The notes: generated by a model from the sequence alone, not told the origin. Counted from the first letter of the stretch, positions 35,451-47,857 are shown. The stretch: 64,000 nt of DNA from Lateolabrax maculatus (GCA_031216445.1 CM062218.1:21055501-21119500); one strand, 5' to 3'. Numbers and translations: made by a program.

Positions 35451-38170
35451 TTTAAAAAATATCTTATATTCTATTAGGATAACCCTGATGACATCATTTC
35501 TCAGACTTGACAAAGCTTTTCCATAGCCACAGAAGACGTCATACACCCACTTTTCAAAGGCTGAGTAGTACCCAACAAGACCTGGAGGTGTAAAATCTGC
35601 AGGGTTCCCCTTTAAGTTGCCTGGCTTGCTGTTTACCTGTTGGCCTACCTGTCTTACTGCTTGTTTATCTGAGATCTTATCTGTGCCTGATTCAGCGCAG
35701 CAGTTGCCAAGTGTAATCCTGCCTGAGTGACCGAGTGAACCGCCTTTAAACTCAACCTGCCGTGTCCCGGTGCGAGCCTTTGTATCCCGTTACCTGAGCC
35801 CCGGTTACTGGAGCCCTCGCAGCCAATGTGATTTGATTTCACTCACAGTAGGTCAACTTAACACATGCAAAATGCACGAGAGGTTGATTACAGCCATTCA
35901 AAGCTTTTATCCGAGTGACCACAGGAGATTTCCCAACCAGCATCACTCTCCTTATAGGACCCACTGCTGGGAGAAAAAATTACTTGTGACCATTACTGAA
36001 TATTGCAACTGCAAGATAAATTAACGTAATTGCTGTTGTTAGTACTGTTATTTCTTTAGGGGGGTGGGGGATTTGGAGGGGGGAATTATGCATGATTGCA
36101 ATTATGCAATCATGAATTTCTTTGTACTGTAATAGTCCAAGTCACTATAAACACTACCATATGTAAGGGGGTCGTGGTTATGGTTCATGGATGAACCACA
36201 GCAAGTTGATCCAAATCTGACTGATATAATGAAATAATAATTTGGACAAGCTGATACAGTGGAGCCCAACAAAACTGATAAAAGGCAATAAAAGATTATC
36301 AGAAGAGTCCAAAATAATCCTATTCGTTTTGGGCTTGGCACACATTAGTCATTTACCTAATACCTTACCTAATATTTTCTATTTCAGCTGCGGATAGAGA
36401 TGCAATGGAAAGGACTGTGTAGCTAGCTATCTTAACACGTAGAGCACCAGCGTTTTCAGCATCTGCATTAGGATTAGCAGTTCACACAGCAGTCTTAACC
36501 ATCAGATACAAGTTTCATTTGTTAGACCAGATTCAATAATTGACAGTATTCCAAACGTTACTTCAATTTGGTGCTATAGAATTCTTCTCCGTACGATTGA
36601 TTCCTACCTTAATTGACAAACTCTGTCTTCCGACACCTGACTAACCACATTAACAAACCGATCTATGCTTCCATGCCACTGCGGAACCTCGCTCTGTTTC
36701 GGCAACATCAGGTCAATACATACCAGAGAACGTTCACGGTGGAATGTAACAAGGTTCTCCAGTAAGAACAACCCTGTTCCACAATGAGCAAGTCCGCCTG
36801 TACTTGCATGCAAACGCGCATTTGCCCATTTACATAGCCACCGTCCTCATAAACTACAACACCCAGTGCAGCAGGTACTGGAGCAACTGGCTTTAGCTGT
36901 GCTTGAATCATAACAATAATAATAAGTGATAAGTCCTGTGAAATCACACAGAGGTTTCCGGGTTAACAGGCTGATCTACTTCTAAGTGTACTGTTTAATT
37001 GTATCCTATATGAAGTTGTAAACGCCTACAAAAAGTCAAGGCACTATTGCATCTAAATAAGTAAAGACAATCAGGTGACAACTCCCGAAGCATCGTCTGC
37101 TTGTACATAACAAGTCTTGCTCCATTTGTATGTCTGGTTCCATGATGTCCTTTCCTCCCACACGCATCTCCCCCACTTGAGTTGTAACATGAGCTGTACA
37201 TTTTCCAGCAGAGTGGAAATACATATGCAACACAATTTCATATGGATTATTTAAAACAAATGGGACAACCCTAATGATGTAATCACAAAACTGTGGTGCG
37301 TCATGGGGTCTTGCGCGTAAAAGGTCCCCAGCGGGGGGGATAAAGTGCACGTTAAAACTATGCTTCAGCTGGCCAGATGGAAAAGCTTGCCGGGATGACG
37401 GACAAGATTTGGAGCGAGGGGCAGACGAGATCAACAACACAGAGGAGTGAGGGAGACGTCAGTCATGCCCACACAGGGGACATCTAACCAGGGGGAATAG
37501 GTTAACACACCTGTGTGTAGGGCCTTTAATAATTACCACCCTCAAACTACAGGCCCACATGTTAAACTGACAATAGATATGTAACAAATCATCTGTTGTA
37601 TTCCTGCAGAAATTATACATTATACCAAATAATGCTTTAAATCTTGCTTTATGCTTTAAATTTCCCTACAATTTTTACCTTGCTGGGGAAGACCAGGTTT
37701 CAACATTCTTGACTTATTGTTACTGAATCAAACCTTGGTTTCTGTAAATTAAAGTAAAATTTAAAGTAACTGCTCTTAAATCAAATGCTGCCACCAAGGA
37801 AACATGTAATAATGAACGGAGAAACAGTGTGACAGTGTCTCGCAGGGCTGAGTGTAACATAGATGCCGCAGGTTTAATCTGCACTACACCACCAGATCAA
37901 AAACATCTTGATCAACGCGTTGCACTCATGCCTCATCATCACCCACGGCATGTGTTCTGATGCCGCTGCCTTCCCCTATTAGCAGTGAAGACTTGTTATG
38001 TGCAATTGACAACTGTTTCCATAGGGGTGGGGCATCCATCGAGACTTAAAGGTGGACTAACAAGTTCCAAAAAAAACATCAAAGGGGTAATTGTGCTGAG
38101 CATTCAGTACTTTCATACTTTTCAGTTACTTGCCGGTGCCCAAACTGTTCTTTCCTGTATGTACATGGAT
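35451..38170. other. Gene-free stretch
   Basis: A CCTG-rich segment at 35,620-35,820 could be an old retroelement end (weak). A G-rich patch lies at 36,059-36,083 (runs of 6, 5 and 6 G) with quadruplex potential. A 134-codon minus-strand frame at 37,036-37,440 shows no domain. No exon accepted. Confidence 0.45.
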
Positions 38171-38174
38171 GGCA

Positions 38175-38227
<53 letters not shown>

Positions 38228-38285
38228 CACCTACTGTATGCAAATTGCATATATATATACACATATACACATATATATAATATAT
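38175..38285. repeat. (TA)24 microsatellite and AT/AC patch
   Basis: About 48 bases of alternating AT (38,175-38,222), then, after 28 unique bases, a second imperfect ATATATAC/ACATATAC tract to about 38,285. Confidence 0.95.
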
Positions 38286-38289
38286 ATAC

Positions 38290-39025
38290 TGCATACTGCA
38301 GGCTGCACTGCTGCAAACATGAGCTTGCTCTGTGAGCTGAAGATGTCCACAGGAGCTCCCAGAAAAACGGCGGCAAACAGGCAGATGGGCTGACCTTAAA
38401 TACCCTCAGCTGAGAACTGATGCTGCCTTCAGTAGCTCCTCGGAAATTCCTTTTTTGCATAATGAAAATATGAATTTGTGTATTTATGCTTTGCTTTTAA
38501 TGAATAAAGGTAACAAAGATAGATAAGAAATGTTTAAATGTCAAAATAGATCTTGGAAAAACATTAATATACAAATATTTTGAATACAATTTATACTTTA
38601 AATGCTAAATTGATATGGTACTCCCAGGGAAATCAAATAATTATGTTTTGCCTGTTGCTATTTAACAAACTACAAATATCATTATGTATAAATTACAAAT
38701 ATTTCTAGTCATTCGTCTTTTTTTTAGGACTGAGGAGGGTACTGTGTTTTTCTGAATATTGGTAGATGTTACTCACAACACCAGCTGCTGTCACAGTTTC
38801 AGTGCTGTCCGCCCCCAACCCCCACATCAATCACAAACCCTCCCACAGTCACCTTGGTGGATCCTTCACACACCCAGGTACACTGTGCAATGACCACACA
38901 TGCATTTCCTGACAGCCATTGAAGGCCTCACTCTGTGCTCATATGGTATCATGTCACCCGTCATGCTGCAAACTACGGCAGGGCCAAAAGGACAGTTTCT
39001 TATTATTCATAAACAGTAAACCAGC
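38290..39025. other. Gene-free stretch upstream of the CpG block
   Basis: Unique AT-rich DNA with a C-rich patch at about 38,810-38,860. No exon recognised. Confidence 0.5.
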
Positions 39026-40020
39026 TAACTTTACTGTGTCAGGCAGGTCCGTCCCCGGGGCTGATAACACATGCTGTCAACAGAAGCATTAGCGAACAGC
39101 CCAGACTTGTGTTTGTGCAACGTCGGTGATACACTGAACCCCCAATGTTCACGAGTCCAGCCTTCACGGCCACTACAGCGCTGTGAAGGGACCGCTGCTT
39201 CCGGCGTGCCAGATGTTGAACCAGCGCTTCAGTGAAGTTCACGTCGCCAAAGCGAAAGCAAAGAGAGGAGCAGATGAGGAACGGCGCGCTCAAATCCATT
39301 TCTGACACACATTACAGGCCCACAGAAGTAAAAGCGAACCAGACCCCGTCAGACCAGTATCACCGCTGGTAGCGCGCCCTGAGCTGAGAGGGAAACGATA
39401 ACTTGGGCCCACAAACCAAGTCCCTCAAGTCTTCCTAAAAGCTAGCCCGGGGTACGTGCTGTTGTTCACTGGCGCGGACAGAACCTCCATCCAAATATGT
39501 GTCAATTTAATGTGCTCTCGCTTTTAGTTAAAACTGACAGCACATAAAGACGTTTTGTAAGTACGTCTCTTAATTATTATGAGCCAGTGTTCAATTCGGC
39601 GTAGGTAAAATACGGCAGAAATTGAATAAAATTGTAACTTTTTTGATCAACTCTCCTTGTATTCCTGCCGTCTCATTCCAACAAAATACAACATCGTGGG
39701 CGTGTTAACCAATTATAAAGTTTAAATATTCCAGCAATAAAGTGCTGCATGCTGGATAAATTGCACCCCGAATTGTCATATAGACTGAAACAATTCTGGA
39801 AAGGTCGAAGTCATGTTCCCCCAGGTGTGAACCGCCTGCCGATAAGCAAGGCAGCACCGAATTGCAGGAATTTTGAATGTAGTTCGGCAAACACTATTCC
39901 CTCCCCAGGACACACAGAGCACATAGGTGGTCATGTTAGAAACGTGGACATTAATATGGACATTTCGCACAGGGAGCTCGACGCGCGGCCACCTAGCTGC
40001 TGTACTGTCAGGCACCACAG

Positions 40021-40036
40021 TTTTTTTTTTTTTTTT
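40021..40036 (+). repeat. T16 homopolymer in the CpG block
   Basis: Sixteen T following CACCACAG. Confidence 0.9.
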
Positions 40037-40366
40037 GGCGAGGCTGTCACTGGCTCGACTGTTGTCAGAAATACCTCAAAAATGAAACATACCGCACATG
40101 CAAGACGAAGCTCGTATCCAAATGTTACCGGGAGTCCCAGTGCCCGTGCATTCCTCCTCCAGCTGGAACCAGCGTCGATCTCCGTCGGCCACAGCTGAGC
40201 GGGACGCAGCGGCGGGCTTTAACCTGAAATGACCCGCGCTGGTGCAAATCAGGCGAGGGCGCTGCGTGTGTCTGCGTGTGCGCTGAGTCTGCGTGCGGGG
40301 AGAGGAGCACGGGCGGACAGGGCGCGCGGCTGCGAGAGTCTGCTGTGCCCCGGACGGCAGGGGAGG

Positions 40367-40447
40367 AAAAAAAAAAAAGAAAAACTTCCAACACAGAGCC
40401 CGAAAAAAAAAACAAAAAAAAACCACAAACATAAAAAAAAAAAAAAA
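40367..40447 (+). repeat. A-rich runs inside the CpG block
   Basis: Three A-rich runs of roughly 10-15 bases are split by short unique pieces. They give lysine-rich or phenylalanine-rich pseudo-frames that should not be read as proteins. Confidence 0.85.
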
Positions 40448-40585
40448 CAAAGCTCCAAGAAAAGCGGCACAGTGACGGAACGAGACAACTGTAGCGCTCC
40501 GACTGATCGCTGCGGCGAATCAGAGAGTCGGATCACGGGCAGGAACCGAACAAAATAAGCCTCGCCCTTATTACAAACTCACAAG

Positions 40586-40617
40586 TTTTTTTTTTTTTTT
40601 TTTCTTTTTCTTTTTTT
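40586..40617 (+). repeat. T-rich tract
   Basis: T18, C, T5, C, T7 at the edge of the CpG block. Confidence 0.9.
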
Positions 40618-40691
40618 CGATGGCGGTTGGCTGTCTTTACAGTAGGCCCGGCACATACCGACAGGGCAGGGAACACACTGCTCCAACTCAC

Positions 40692-40719
40692 TGTGTGTGT
40701 GTGTGAGAGAGAGAGAGAG
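40692..40719 (+). repeat. (GT)n(GA)n compound microsatellite
   Basis: Seven GT followed by about seven GA units. Confidence 0.9.
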
Positions 40720-40899
40720 TTTAGTTATTTAATTGTATTTTTTATCTATTCATTTCACATTTGTTCACATTTAAATATTTGTATTCATTATATATTCTTT
40801 TTATTTAAACAGATTTTAGCACTTGCGCTCAACAAATCCTAAGTATACATATATTCTCATGCAAGTCACCAATCTGATAGTCTGGAGCACAGCCAGCAT

Positions 40900-41115
40900 T
40901 TGTGTACCCCCCCAAAGAAGGGCCTGAACTGTGGGTCCCCAATGGGTTCATCCTGCAGAGGCCCCACCCGTGCTGGCCCAAAGGGGCTTCATGTGGGATG
41001 TGGCTGGGATGCAGTTGGGGCCCAGTTTGGTTATTTATACAAGACCCATATGGGCCCCCACCCTTTTACAGCCTATTGGGTGATACCTGGGCCCCATCTG
41101 GGCCCCACCTTCGGC
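40900..41115. repeat. TGGGCCC-type degenerate repeat, copy 1
   Basis: Many GGGCCC/TGGGCCCCA motifs (TGGGGCCCAG, ATATGGGCCCCC, CTGGGCCCCATCTGGGCCCC) at irregular spacing. The long open frames here result from the repeat. A related, more decayed copy lies at 45,895-46,125 (plus strand, with CATGGGCT, GTGGGACCT, CCCATGT). Such 'TGGGCCCATGTGGG' segments are dispersed in fish genomes. Confidence 0.6.
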
Positions 41116-42595
41116 TCTGTGAAGCCCTCAGACAGAGACAGACAACCACTCACATTCACAGCTGAAAAAACAATACCACAGAATTGCTTTTGATAATTTT
41201 ACTAATAAACATGTATAACAACACATGTGTTGTCACAGTTGTCCATAATGCTCATGTAACAATTGTTTTATATTTTCTTTATTTCTAAGTGCCAAATGCA
41301 CTAAAAAAGAAAGTTTTTCAGGCATATAAACATGAAAAGGATGTTTACATGTTTAAAAAAAAACTTTTATACACAGCAATGTTTTGATGGAAAATTGCTG
41401 ATTGACTTTCTGTTCTTTTGTCGCCAAATAACAAAACTGACAGCCATCATTTTGAGTCTCAGCAGGTTAAATGTCCTGGTTCATTGGGTCACATAGCCAA
41501 ACTCACAACTGTGTTGTTCTCGATGACATTTCTTTTGCTATCAGACTATGAGTGAGTATAAAACACTGATTTAATTGCACCCCATTAATGCACAACAGTA
41601 ATTCCTAAGCTGCAGCACAGAGCCCATCAAATCACCATTATACGCTGCAGAGCCGTCCGACATCATGAACACAGATAAAGCCTCGCCTGTACTGTGGGAT
41701 CAGCAATAGTGGCTTTCAAAATAAGAAACCAAAGAGCTAGCACTAACGCCAGACAGTGTCAACATCTATTATCTGTTCGTAATCATTACAAACCAAATCC
41801 TTTTCTTTCCAAGCAACAACGTCAAGCTAATGCCTCGACCAAATGGAACAGCATCAGCCTCCAGGATGGAGGCCTACACCCAGTCAGAAAAAAACACAGA
41901 GAAAACACAATGGTTTAAAGCTTGTTAGAACAGAGGACGACAGCAACAGACAGTGACTGACCAGTGTTCAATTAAGTGTGTGTGTGTGTGTGTGCGTGCG
42001 TGCCTGCTCCTACCACTACTGTGCCAGGTTCGATTACTTTGACTGTCCTCCATCAGTCTTTTTTTCAAGCTCTCTCTGAGCTCGTTTCCACCTCTTATCA
42101 CAAGTTCCCGAGAACCCCCTGGGGAGGGCTTTCTCTGCATCTCTGCGATTGATTACTTATGGGACATCATTCTCCTTCACTGTACCCAGTGAGATGGAGA
42201 AAAAAAAACGTTGTTACTAGAGTTTGATTTTAAGTCCTTCGTCCTCCTGCATGCATTATGAAAGAATCTATGTAAACACGGCAGGAAGAGACTATAGACA
42301 CATCAAAAGGCAATTAAGCAGAAGGTTGTCAGTCAACAGGTGGACACACAGGGGCTTCAGAGGGTTTCCAGAAGAACCAATTTAATGGCTTACATACATA
42401 AGTGTTTCTGGTACACTGAGCTCCGTGAATGTTCCTTTAGCAACACTAGTTCCCTCTAAGTCAGTAGCAAAGCAATGCATTAGGCTGTGTAATAAATCCA
42501 TACATTAAACTATACACATCCGTTTTTTTCAGTGGAATGCTTTCTCCAAAGATGTTTGGTTTCTCACATCAGATCAGTTGTAAGATAAATATGAT
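41116..42595. other. Gene-free stretch
   Basis: Contains a (TG)n(TGCG)n tract at 41,976-42,003. No exon or element recognised otherwise. Confidence 0.5.
41976..42003 (+). repeat. (GT)n(GTGC)n microsatellite
   Basis: About nine GT units followed by GTGC units. Confidence 0.9.
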
Positions 42596-42600
42596 AATAA

Positions 42601-42645
42601 GATGAACCTTTATTTATCCCAGGGGAAATTGCTGTGCAACAGTTT
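42601..42645 (-). mobile_element. LINE 3' tail, minus strand
   Basis: Reverse complement: TGTTGCACAGCAATTTCCCC, TGGGATAAATAAAGGTTCAT. 'AATTTCCC..TGGGAT(C)AATAAAG' is the standard 3' tail of CR1/L2-group LINEs in fish. Up to 42,780 may be the 3' untranslated part of the same element. Confidence 0.6.
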
Positions 42646-42779
42646 CAGTACAAAGTAGGAAAGAGTGCAAATATAAACAGGATATACAGGATATAAAGGT
42701 AAGGATTGTCAGTGGGTAAGAGAGGACATAGAAGGGTTACAGGTTTCACAGGTCAGCATAATTCATGATTTTGCTGCTA

Positions 42780-44780
42780 AAACACTTCAACCATTCAGTC
42801 AGCTATTTGTTAAAAGTTAAGATGTTCTAATGACTTTTAAGAGAGACTGTAAATAAAATTGAAATCAATACATTTTAAGACAGTTTGAGTGCTTGCAGAC
42901 TCCCTGTGCTCACACTGAGGCTGGGGCAGCTTACTCCTGGGGGCCACAGCAAGGCTGTTCCTTGCCTAGCAGCGCCAGACTAATATCACATACGCATATT
43001 ATTCATTTTTGATTTCCAAGGGGCGTTATAGATGAGCACGACAACCAATCAGAGCAACAAAATCTTGGTTACGTTGGTTATTTACGAAGTTGCCTCAACT
43101 GAGCTCCTATCTGTCAGTCATTGTATCAAACCCGCCTCATATTAGATAAATGGCTGTGATTGGCTCAACAGCTTACAGTTCTGGTGAAAATCAGTTTGAA
43201 TAGGAGTGGGGGGGGGGGGCAGACGTATCTGTCAGAGCAAAGAGGACATGAGCTCGCAGATTTGTCTGGTTCCCAGGCTGGGCTGCACCTCTGAAAGAAG
43301 GAGAACAATAGTATTTCCTCATTTAGAGCTAGCGATTTCACAATAATCTTGATGAAATAATCTTTCATCAATAAATCAATATTTGGAGTTTTTTATTTTA
43401 TTTTACAATAAATGATCAATAACACACACACTTCCAAGAAAACAATTTAAATATGTATTTAATTTAACTTATCTAAAATGTATTGTTATTCAATTTGTTA
43501 AATTAAATTAAATCAGGTTATTCTATAAGTGACTGCAGCAGTGCAAAGTACCACTACAGTAAGAACATCAAAACAAGTAATGATTATCTAAACTGCAGTA
43601 AATGTACAATAGCGCCCACAAAAATACCATTTTACAGTTTATCAAGAACAACTATGCAAATCTTGTGTGAACCTTTTGATACTCTAACATGGCTGCTCCA
43701 ACTCTGTGGCTGTGGACTAACAGTATCGCTGCACAATAAGCCAAAAACTATGAAGTAGTTCAACTCGTTGATAAACGCATCACATACAATGAACCACCCG
43801 GTACAGGAATGCACAATCCCCTCCAGGGTGCACAGGTGTTACCTGCTGTACTTTGTGACTTTTGGGTTGTATTGGATTGCATTATTTTATAGGATTTCAT
43901 ATGTGGCTCCTCCATGCATTATGGATAAATAAGTTAGACAAGCATAAATAGCTGAGCCAACACACAAACCACCAATTAGTCCCAACAAAAAGCAAATATT
44001 TCAGGTATGGCAGGATTTATTGCAGGGCTCCTTGAATGGACTTCAATGTTATTCCTAACTTTACATTTTTTTCATGAATATACATGTTTTGTGAAAGTAT
44101 GACTCCGTTATTGTAACTTACCACTCTTACGCTCACTCTGGGGATAACACTGAGGCTGAACACCCCCTTTGGTTGCAAGGTTGCCAATTCCGGGTGGAGA
44201 GCTAGACGGCAATGCATCTTCATCCAAAGAGTCCACCTCCTCTTCACCTGGAGATTAATGAGTTTGCACTGGATATATGTCTACAAAACAAGACAAAGCC
44301 AAGTAAAACTGAACTGGATCTAAACTTCCTTAGGGCCCACAACCCCAAACTGTTTTATTGTGTCACCTGCATTCTGGACTATGTGCGAGCTGTACTGGAC
44401 ACCCTCTATGAAGAATCTGGATGTAGTGGATCCTTAACTGCCTTAGTGATATTAATTCATAGGCCCACAGCCCAGTGACACTTCATCCTGTCCTCTTTAG
44501 TGAACCAACATAATGAGATCATTTCCATGCTAACCTTAATGACACCAAGTTGTTGCACGTGGAGACAAAAACAGAAATGATCCAGGATGACCATGCAGTT
44601 CTATGATTCACTTGATTCACAGCAGCAACTGGGACCTTTCGACAAGCCACAAACGACCCCACAAAAAATTGTACTGATTAGAAGAGCTTTGATCACAGAG
44701 TCATTAAATCAGCCATAACATGCATTAACACAGTGAGCTGTCTTACCTTGAAAGAGTTTAAGAGAGAACATCGATATCTT
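42780..44780. other. Gene-free stretch left of the LINE
   Basis: G12 run at 43,208-43,219. The 43,380-43,520 part is very AT-rich. A frame at 44,212-44,478 (88 codons) has no domain. The last 200 bases may be the decayed 5' part of the LINE. Confidence 0.4.
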
Positions 44781-44784
44781 CCTC

Positions 44785-45361
44785 AACAAAGCAAACACAG
44801 ACTTTAGCAGATCCGCCACCCTGTGCTTCATGGAAACCTGGCTTGGTGAGCACATCCCGGACAGCGTGCTACATCTGCCGGGCCTACAACTCCTCCGAGT
44901 GGACCGCAAAACGGCGCTAACTGGAAAAACACGGGGAGGCGGAATCTGCTTCTACATTAACGAAAGGTTGGTGCACTGATGTCACAGTGTTGAATAAATC
45001 ATGCAGCCCTCACCTAGAAACCCTATTCACAGATTGCAAACCCTTCTACTCACCGCGGGAGTTTTCTTCGTTCATTCTGGTCGGTGTTTACATCCCACCT
45101 CAGGCCTGTATTAGTGAGGCCTTACAACACGTGGCTGACCAGATAACTAACATGGAGCACAAACACCCAGACTCCCTGCTCATTGTTCTTGGGGACTTCA
45201 ACAGAGCAAACCTCAGCAAAGAACTGCCCAAATACAGACAGCACATTAAGTGTCCCACAAGGGACAAAAACACACTGAACCACTGCTACACTGTACTAAA
45301 GGCAGCTATCGCTCTGCCCCCCGTGCAGTTTTGGGATTCTCTCATTATCTTTTACAACTAA
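44785..45361 (+). pseudogene. LINE endonuclease domain fossil (CR1/L2/Rex1 group)
   Basis: Remnant of the apurinic-like endonuclease at the N-terminus of a non-LTR retrotransposon ORF2, the enzyme that nicks target DNA before reverse transcription. First frame (44,785-44,979): CFMETWL with the catalytic glutamate, PGLQLLRVDR, RGGGICFYINE, then a TGA. A +1 shift leads to 44,987-45,361: FTDCKPFYSPREFSSFILVG, VYIPPQA, LLIVLGDFNRANL (catalytic D and N), LPKYRQHIKCPTR and NTLNHCYT, where the family has LDHCYT. The final SDH motif is lost (reads DSLII). Downstream RT continues only at 49,013. It is inactive. Confidence 0.85.
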
Positions 45362-45890
45362 ACACATTCTTTTACAATCAAAATCAGATTTCATATTAGG
45401 TTTTATTTAATCCCAATTTTTAAATGAACATTCAAAAGGTATCTCGCCACTTATACAACACTGAAAAATAATCACATTTTACACAAGCTACATCACTTTT
45501 CAAAGGATTCACGTTTGTTTGTTCAAGAGTGAGCCTTTAGAAAGATTGGATCTGTGCAATAATGGTAATGCTGATTCATCAACAGCAAATTACTGATAGC
45601 TATTTTTGTTTTGGACGTTACCGTTTAGATGACCATGTCACAAATTTAAATAGTACTACTTTATAAAGCAAAAGGTTACAAGGCTGAGCCAATGAGGAGC
45701 CTCCTGCTGTAGCAGAATGGGGTGTCCGACCCTAACCATTTATGGCAATTTTACAGCTACTGTAGGGGGTGCTATGTCAAAGACAAATTATATAAATGTG
45801 GGTAAAGACAGATCTCCTTGCACAGCCTCTCTTCAAAACAAGCATCCATTTTGTTATCTAGAGCATGGGCTGTTAGCCAGAATATCAAGA
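45362..45890. other. Gene-free stretch between the two LINE pieces
   Basis: AT-rich unique DNA not matching LINE protein in any frame I could follow. Confidence 0.45.
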
Positions 45891-45894
45891 TCTA

Positions 45895-46125
45895 CCTGCA
45901 TGGGCTGGATATGTGTAACCCATATAACTGAACCCACAGGTCCCAAATAGTGTAACCAGCTCCATGCCCATTTAGCCCACATTTCACCTTAATGGGGCCT
46001 GTGTAGTCAGCCCAAATGTGCTTGGCACATGGGATCCATGATATTGAACCCATGTGGGACCTACACATCTTGTCCAATTCAAGCCCATGGCCACGTGGTA
46101 CCCATGTAGCCTGTATTTAACCCAT
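45895..46125. repeat. TGGGCCC-type degenerate repeat, copy 2
   Basis: CATGGGCTGG, TAACCCATATAACTGAACCC, GGTCCCAAAT, AATGGGGCCTGTGT, GAACCCATGTGGGACC, GTGGTACCCATGT. Same motif vocabulary as 40,900-41,115 but more degraded. It sits between the two LINE pieces. Confidence 0.55.
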
Positions 46126-47665
46126 ACTGTATTTTTTTTTTACCATATTTGGCTTGCAATGATAAGCTTGTGTTATGTTGTGTGCCTTAAAAAAACAATT
46201 GCAACATCATTACATAAAGTAATCATTTTACAAGAATTTAACAGGTGGGGATGGGGGGAGGGGCATAATCACAGCTTCCATGTAAATTATTAACAGAAGG
46301 TTTCAAAGTCTTCTGGCAGTGATTTGTGAATGTCCCAGTCATGCATACAGTACCTTGGATGGGACTGATCACTTGGTGTAAGCCTGTTCACTTACCTTAT
46401 ATCACCTTTGCTTTCGGGTACTGTATGTTTAACTTGGACGTTTTCCAAGGGTGTAAAAGGGCAGTAGTTTGGCTGCTTTTATGCAGGGGTGAATGTTTGT
46501 ACCTTAAACACTAAATTATGTCTGATAATTACCTGACGGAGAAGCCTACTTATCTACTGCTCTAAGAAATTTCAACTCCAACACATGTATGGAAAATTGG
46601 ATTTTGGTTAAATGTAAATTAAGGGAAAATGCTGCAATCTCACATTAGTCTTACCCTATCAATGTTTATTATGTTCAGAGCATTCCATGAGTGATTTTTA
46701 TGAGTGAGTCTAGTCTACCTCGTCTGTACTTCCACTTCATTGACTGTTTCATTTGTCTGTAGTGAAAAGATGAGAACATTTTGTATTCAAAGACAGGTGT
46801 GTGTATGGGCCATAAACAGCAATAACATGAGTAAGAAAAAAAAAAGAGTGCAGAATAACGGCATAGTGCAGCATATCTTATTGTTTAAATTACATCATGA
46901 GCTGCCTAGGTTACTGTTAGTTGGAGATATCTGTTCTCTCTGCCTTGTCTTTTCTACCATGTATTACTCCCTGTCAGTGCACAACTGTGAGTTTCAGAAG
47001 AAGCCCTTGCTTCTGACACCAAAGCCTAAATTTACTGTTCATGTTTTTAAGTAGCTGGCACATTTTCTGCTGTCAAACGGCATCACAGCTAAACTGGAAA
47101 TGATCTCAACGCCACATTGCCCATGAGAGCCTGCAGGAATAAGAACAACACACCAGACAACAATACGGTAAATGCATCCAACTAAGTTCTGTTTAAATAT
47201 TGTTCATATTTATGTATTGTTCTTTTAAGGGGTATTGAACCACCTGTCAGAAAATCCAAGGTAAACAGCTTACAGTACACACACTTCACTATGTAGAGTG
47301 TGGAGCATGAGGCAGAATATAATCACGGAAGGAAGATATCGCTGCCAAACCACAGCTGCTATGTAAACCACATGACCTGTGTTGTATACGAGCTGATGAA
47401 AAATGCAGAACCTGTTTGCATCAAGCCTGCTTGTTCCTGAGAAGAACATTGTGTTACTGATCTAGTGATAATAGTCCTTCCAAAGACACAGGATCGTAAT
47501 TTGTAAACTGGACAGGAAGGCCCTTACACTACCTGTGCGCAGGCCCCGCTCACAGGAATGGCAGGACTCCAGAAATGGGCCCTCCCCACATCTGCTTTAC
47601 TCCTATCAACACATGCTCTCGCTCTCGCTCTCCTGCCTAAACACATACATGTAAACTGAGAGAGA
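46126..47665. other. Gene-free stretch
   Basis: A 116-codon plus-strand frame at 46,704-47,054 has no recognised domain. GCTCTCGCTCTCGCTCTCC at 47,615 is a short CTCTCG repeat. No exon accepted. Confidence 0.45.
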
Positions 47666-47669
47666 CTCA

Positions 47670-47834
47670 CTGAGAGTTTTTTTATGAATCACCACACCCT
47701 TTGTGCTGCTGCACATGCATGAACCAGAATAGCAGGCGAGCTTGGAAGTGCCACACTCAGTCCATGCACTCAAGACCTGCCAATCTGTGTTTGTCGTTGC
47801 GCTTGCACAATTAAAATAGGGAATATTTACCTCT
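47670..47834. repeat. 165-bp direct duplication, copy A
   Basis: From CTGAGAGTTTTTTTATGAAT to GGAATATTTACCTCT. It aligns without gaps to 51,841-52,005 with 160 of 165 bases identical; all five differences are transitions. Both copies keep one open minus-strand frame (KLACYSGSCMCSS within it). The unit is not recognised as any family. A CA microsatellite follows directly. Confidence 0.95.
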
Positions 47835-47836
47835 AC

Positions 47837-47857
47837 ATACACACACACACACACACC
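47837..47857 (+). repeat. (CA)n microsatellite
   Basis: About ten CA units directly after copy A of the 165-bp unit. Confidence 0.9.

Larger units (their letters stand above)
39030..40560. promoter_or_regulatory. CpG-island-like block, candidate promoter / first exon
   Basis: The only CpG-dense sequence in the window. I count 26 CpG in 40,131-40,366, and CpG stays frequent at 39,040-39,480 and 40,455-40,550. This is the usual signature of a vertebrate promoter and first exon. On the minus strand an ATG (40,153-40,151) with G at -3 leads after 23 nt to a weak 5' splice site (CCG|GTAACA, GT at 40,128-40,127). That would fit a mostly 5'-untranslated first exon whose intron runs toward lower coordinates. 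No product is recognisable. Direction and exact start are undetermined; the island could equally serve a plus-strand gene. Confidence 0.45.

Noticed and set aside
38314..38394. Short ATG frame MSLLCELKMSTGAPRKTAAN
   Set aside because: Ends at a stop after 24 codons with no splice sites and no homology.
38122..38460. Frames with alternating I/Y residues at TA tracts
   Set aside because: Translation of (TA)n microsatellites; the same applies at 24.9-25.1 and 28.6-28.9 kb.
39039..39308. 89-codon minus-strand frame in the CpG-rich region
   Set aside because: High GC lowers stop frequency; sequence not recognised, and no donor or acceptor pair supports it. It remains possible as a first coding exon but is not supported.
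39749..40198. 149-codon plus-strand open frame
   Set aside because: Open because of the CpG block and a T16 run; no motif and no splice context.
40229..40558. Lysine-rich 109-codon frame
   Set aside because: Product of A-rich runs next to CpG-rich DNA.
42025..42045. tRNA B-box-like GGTTCGATTAC
   Set aside because: No A-box or cloverleaf can be drawn around it.
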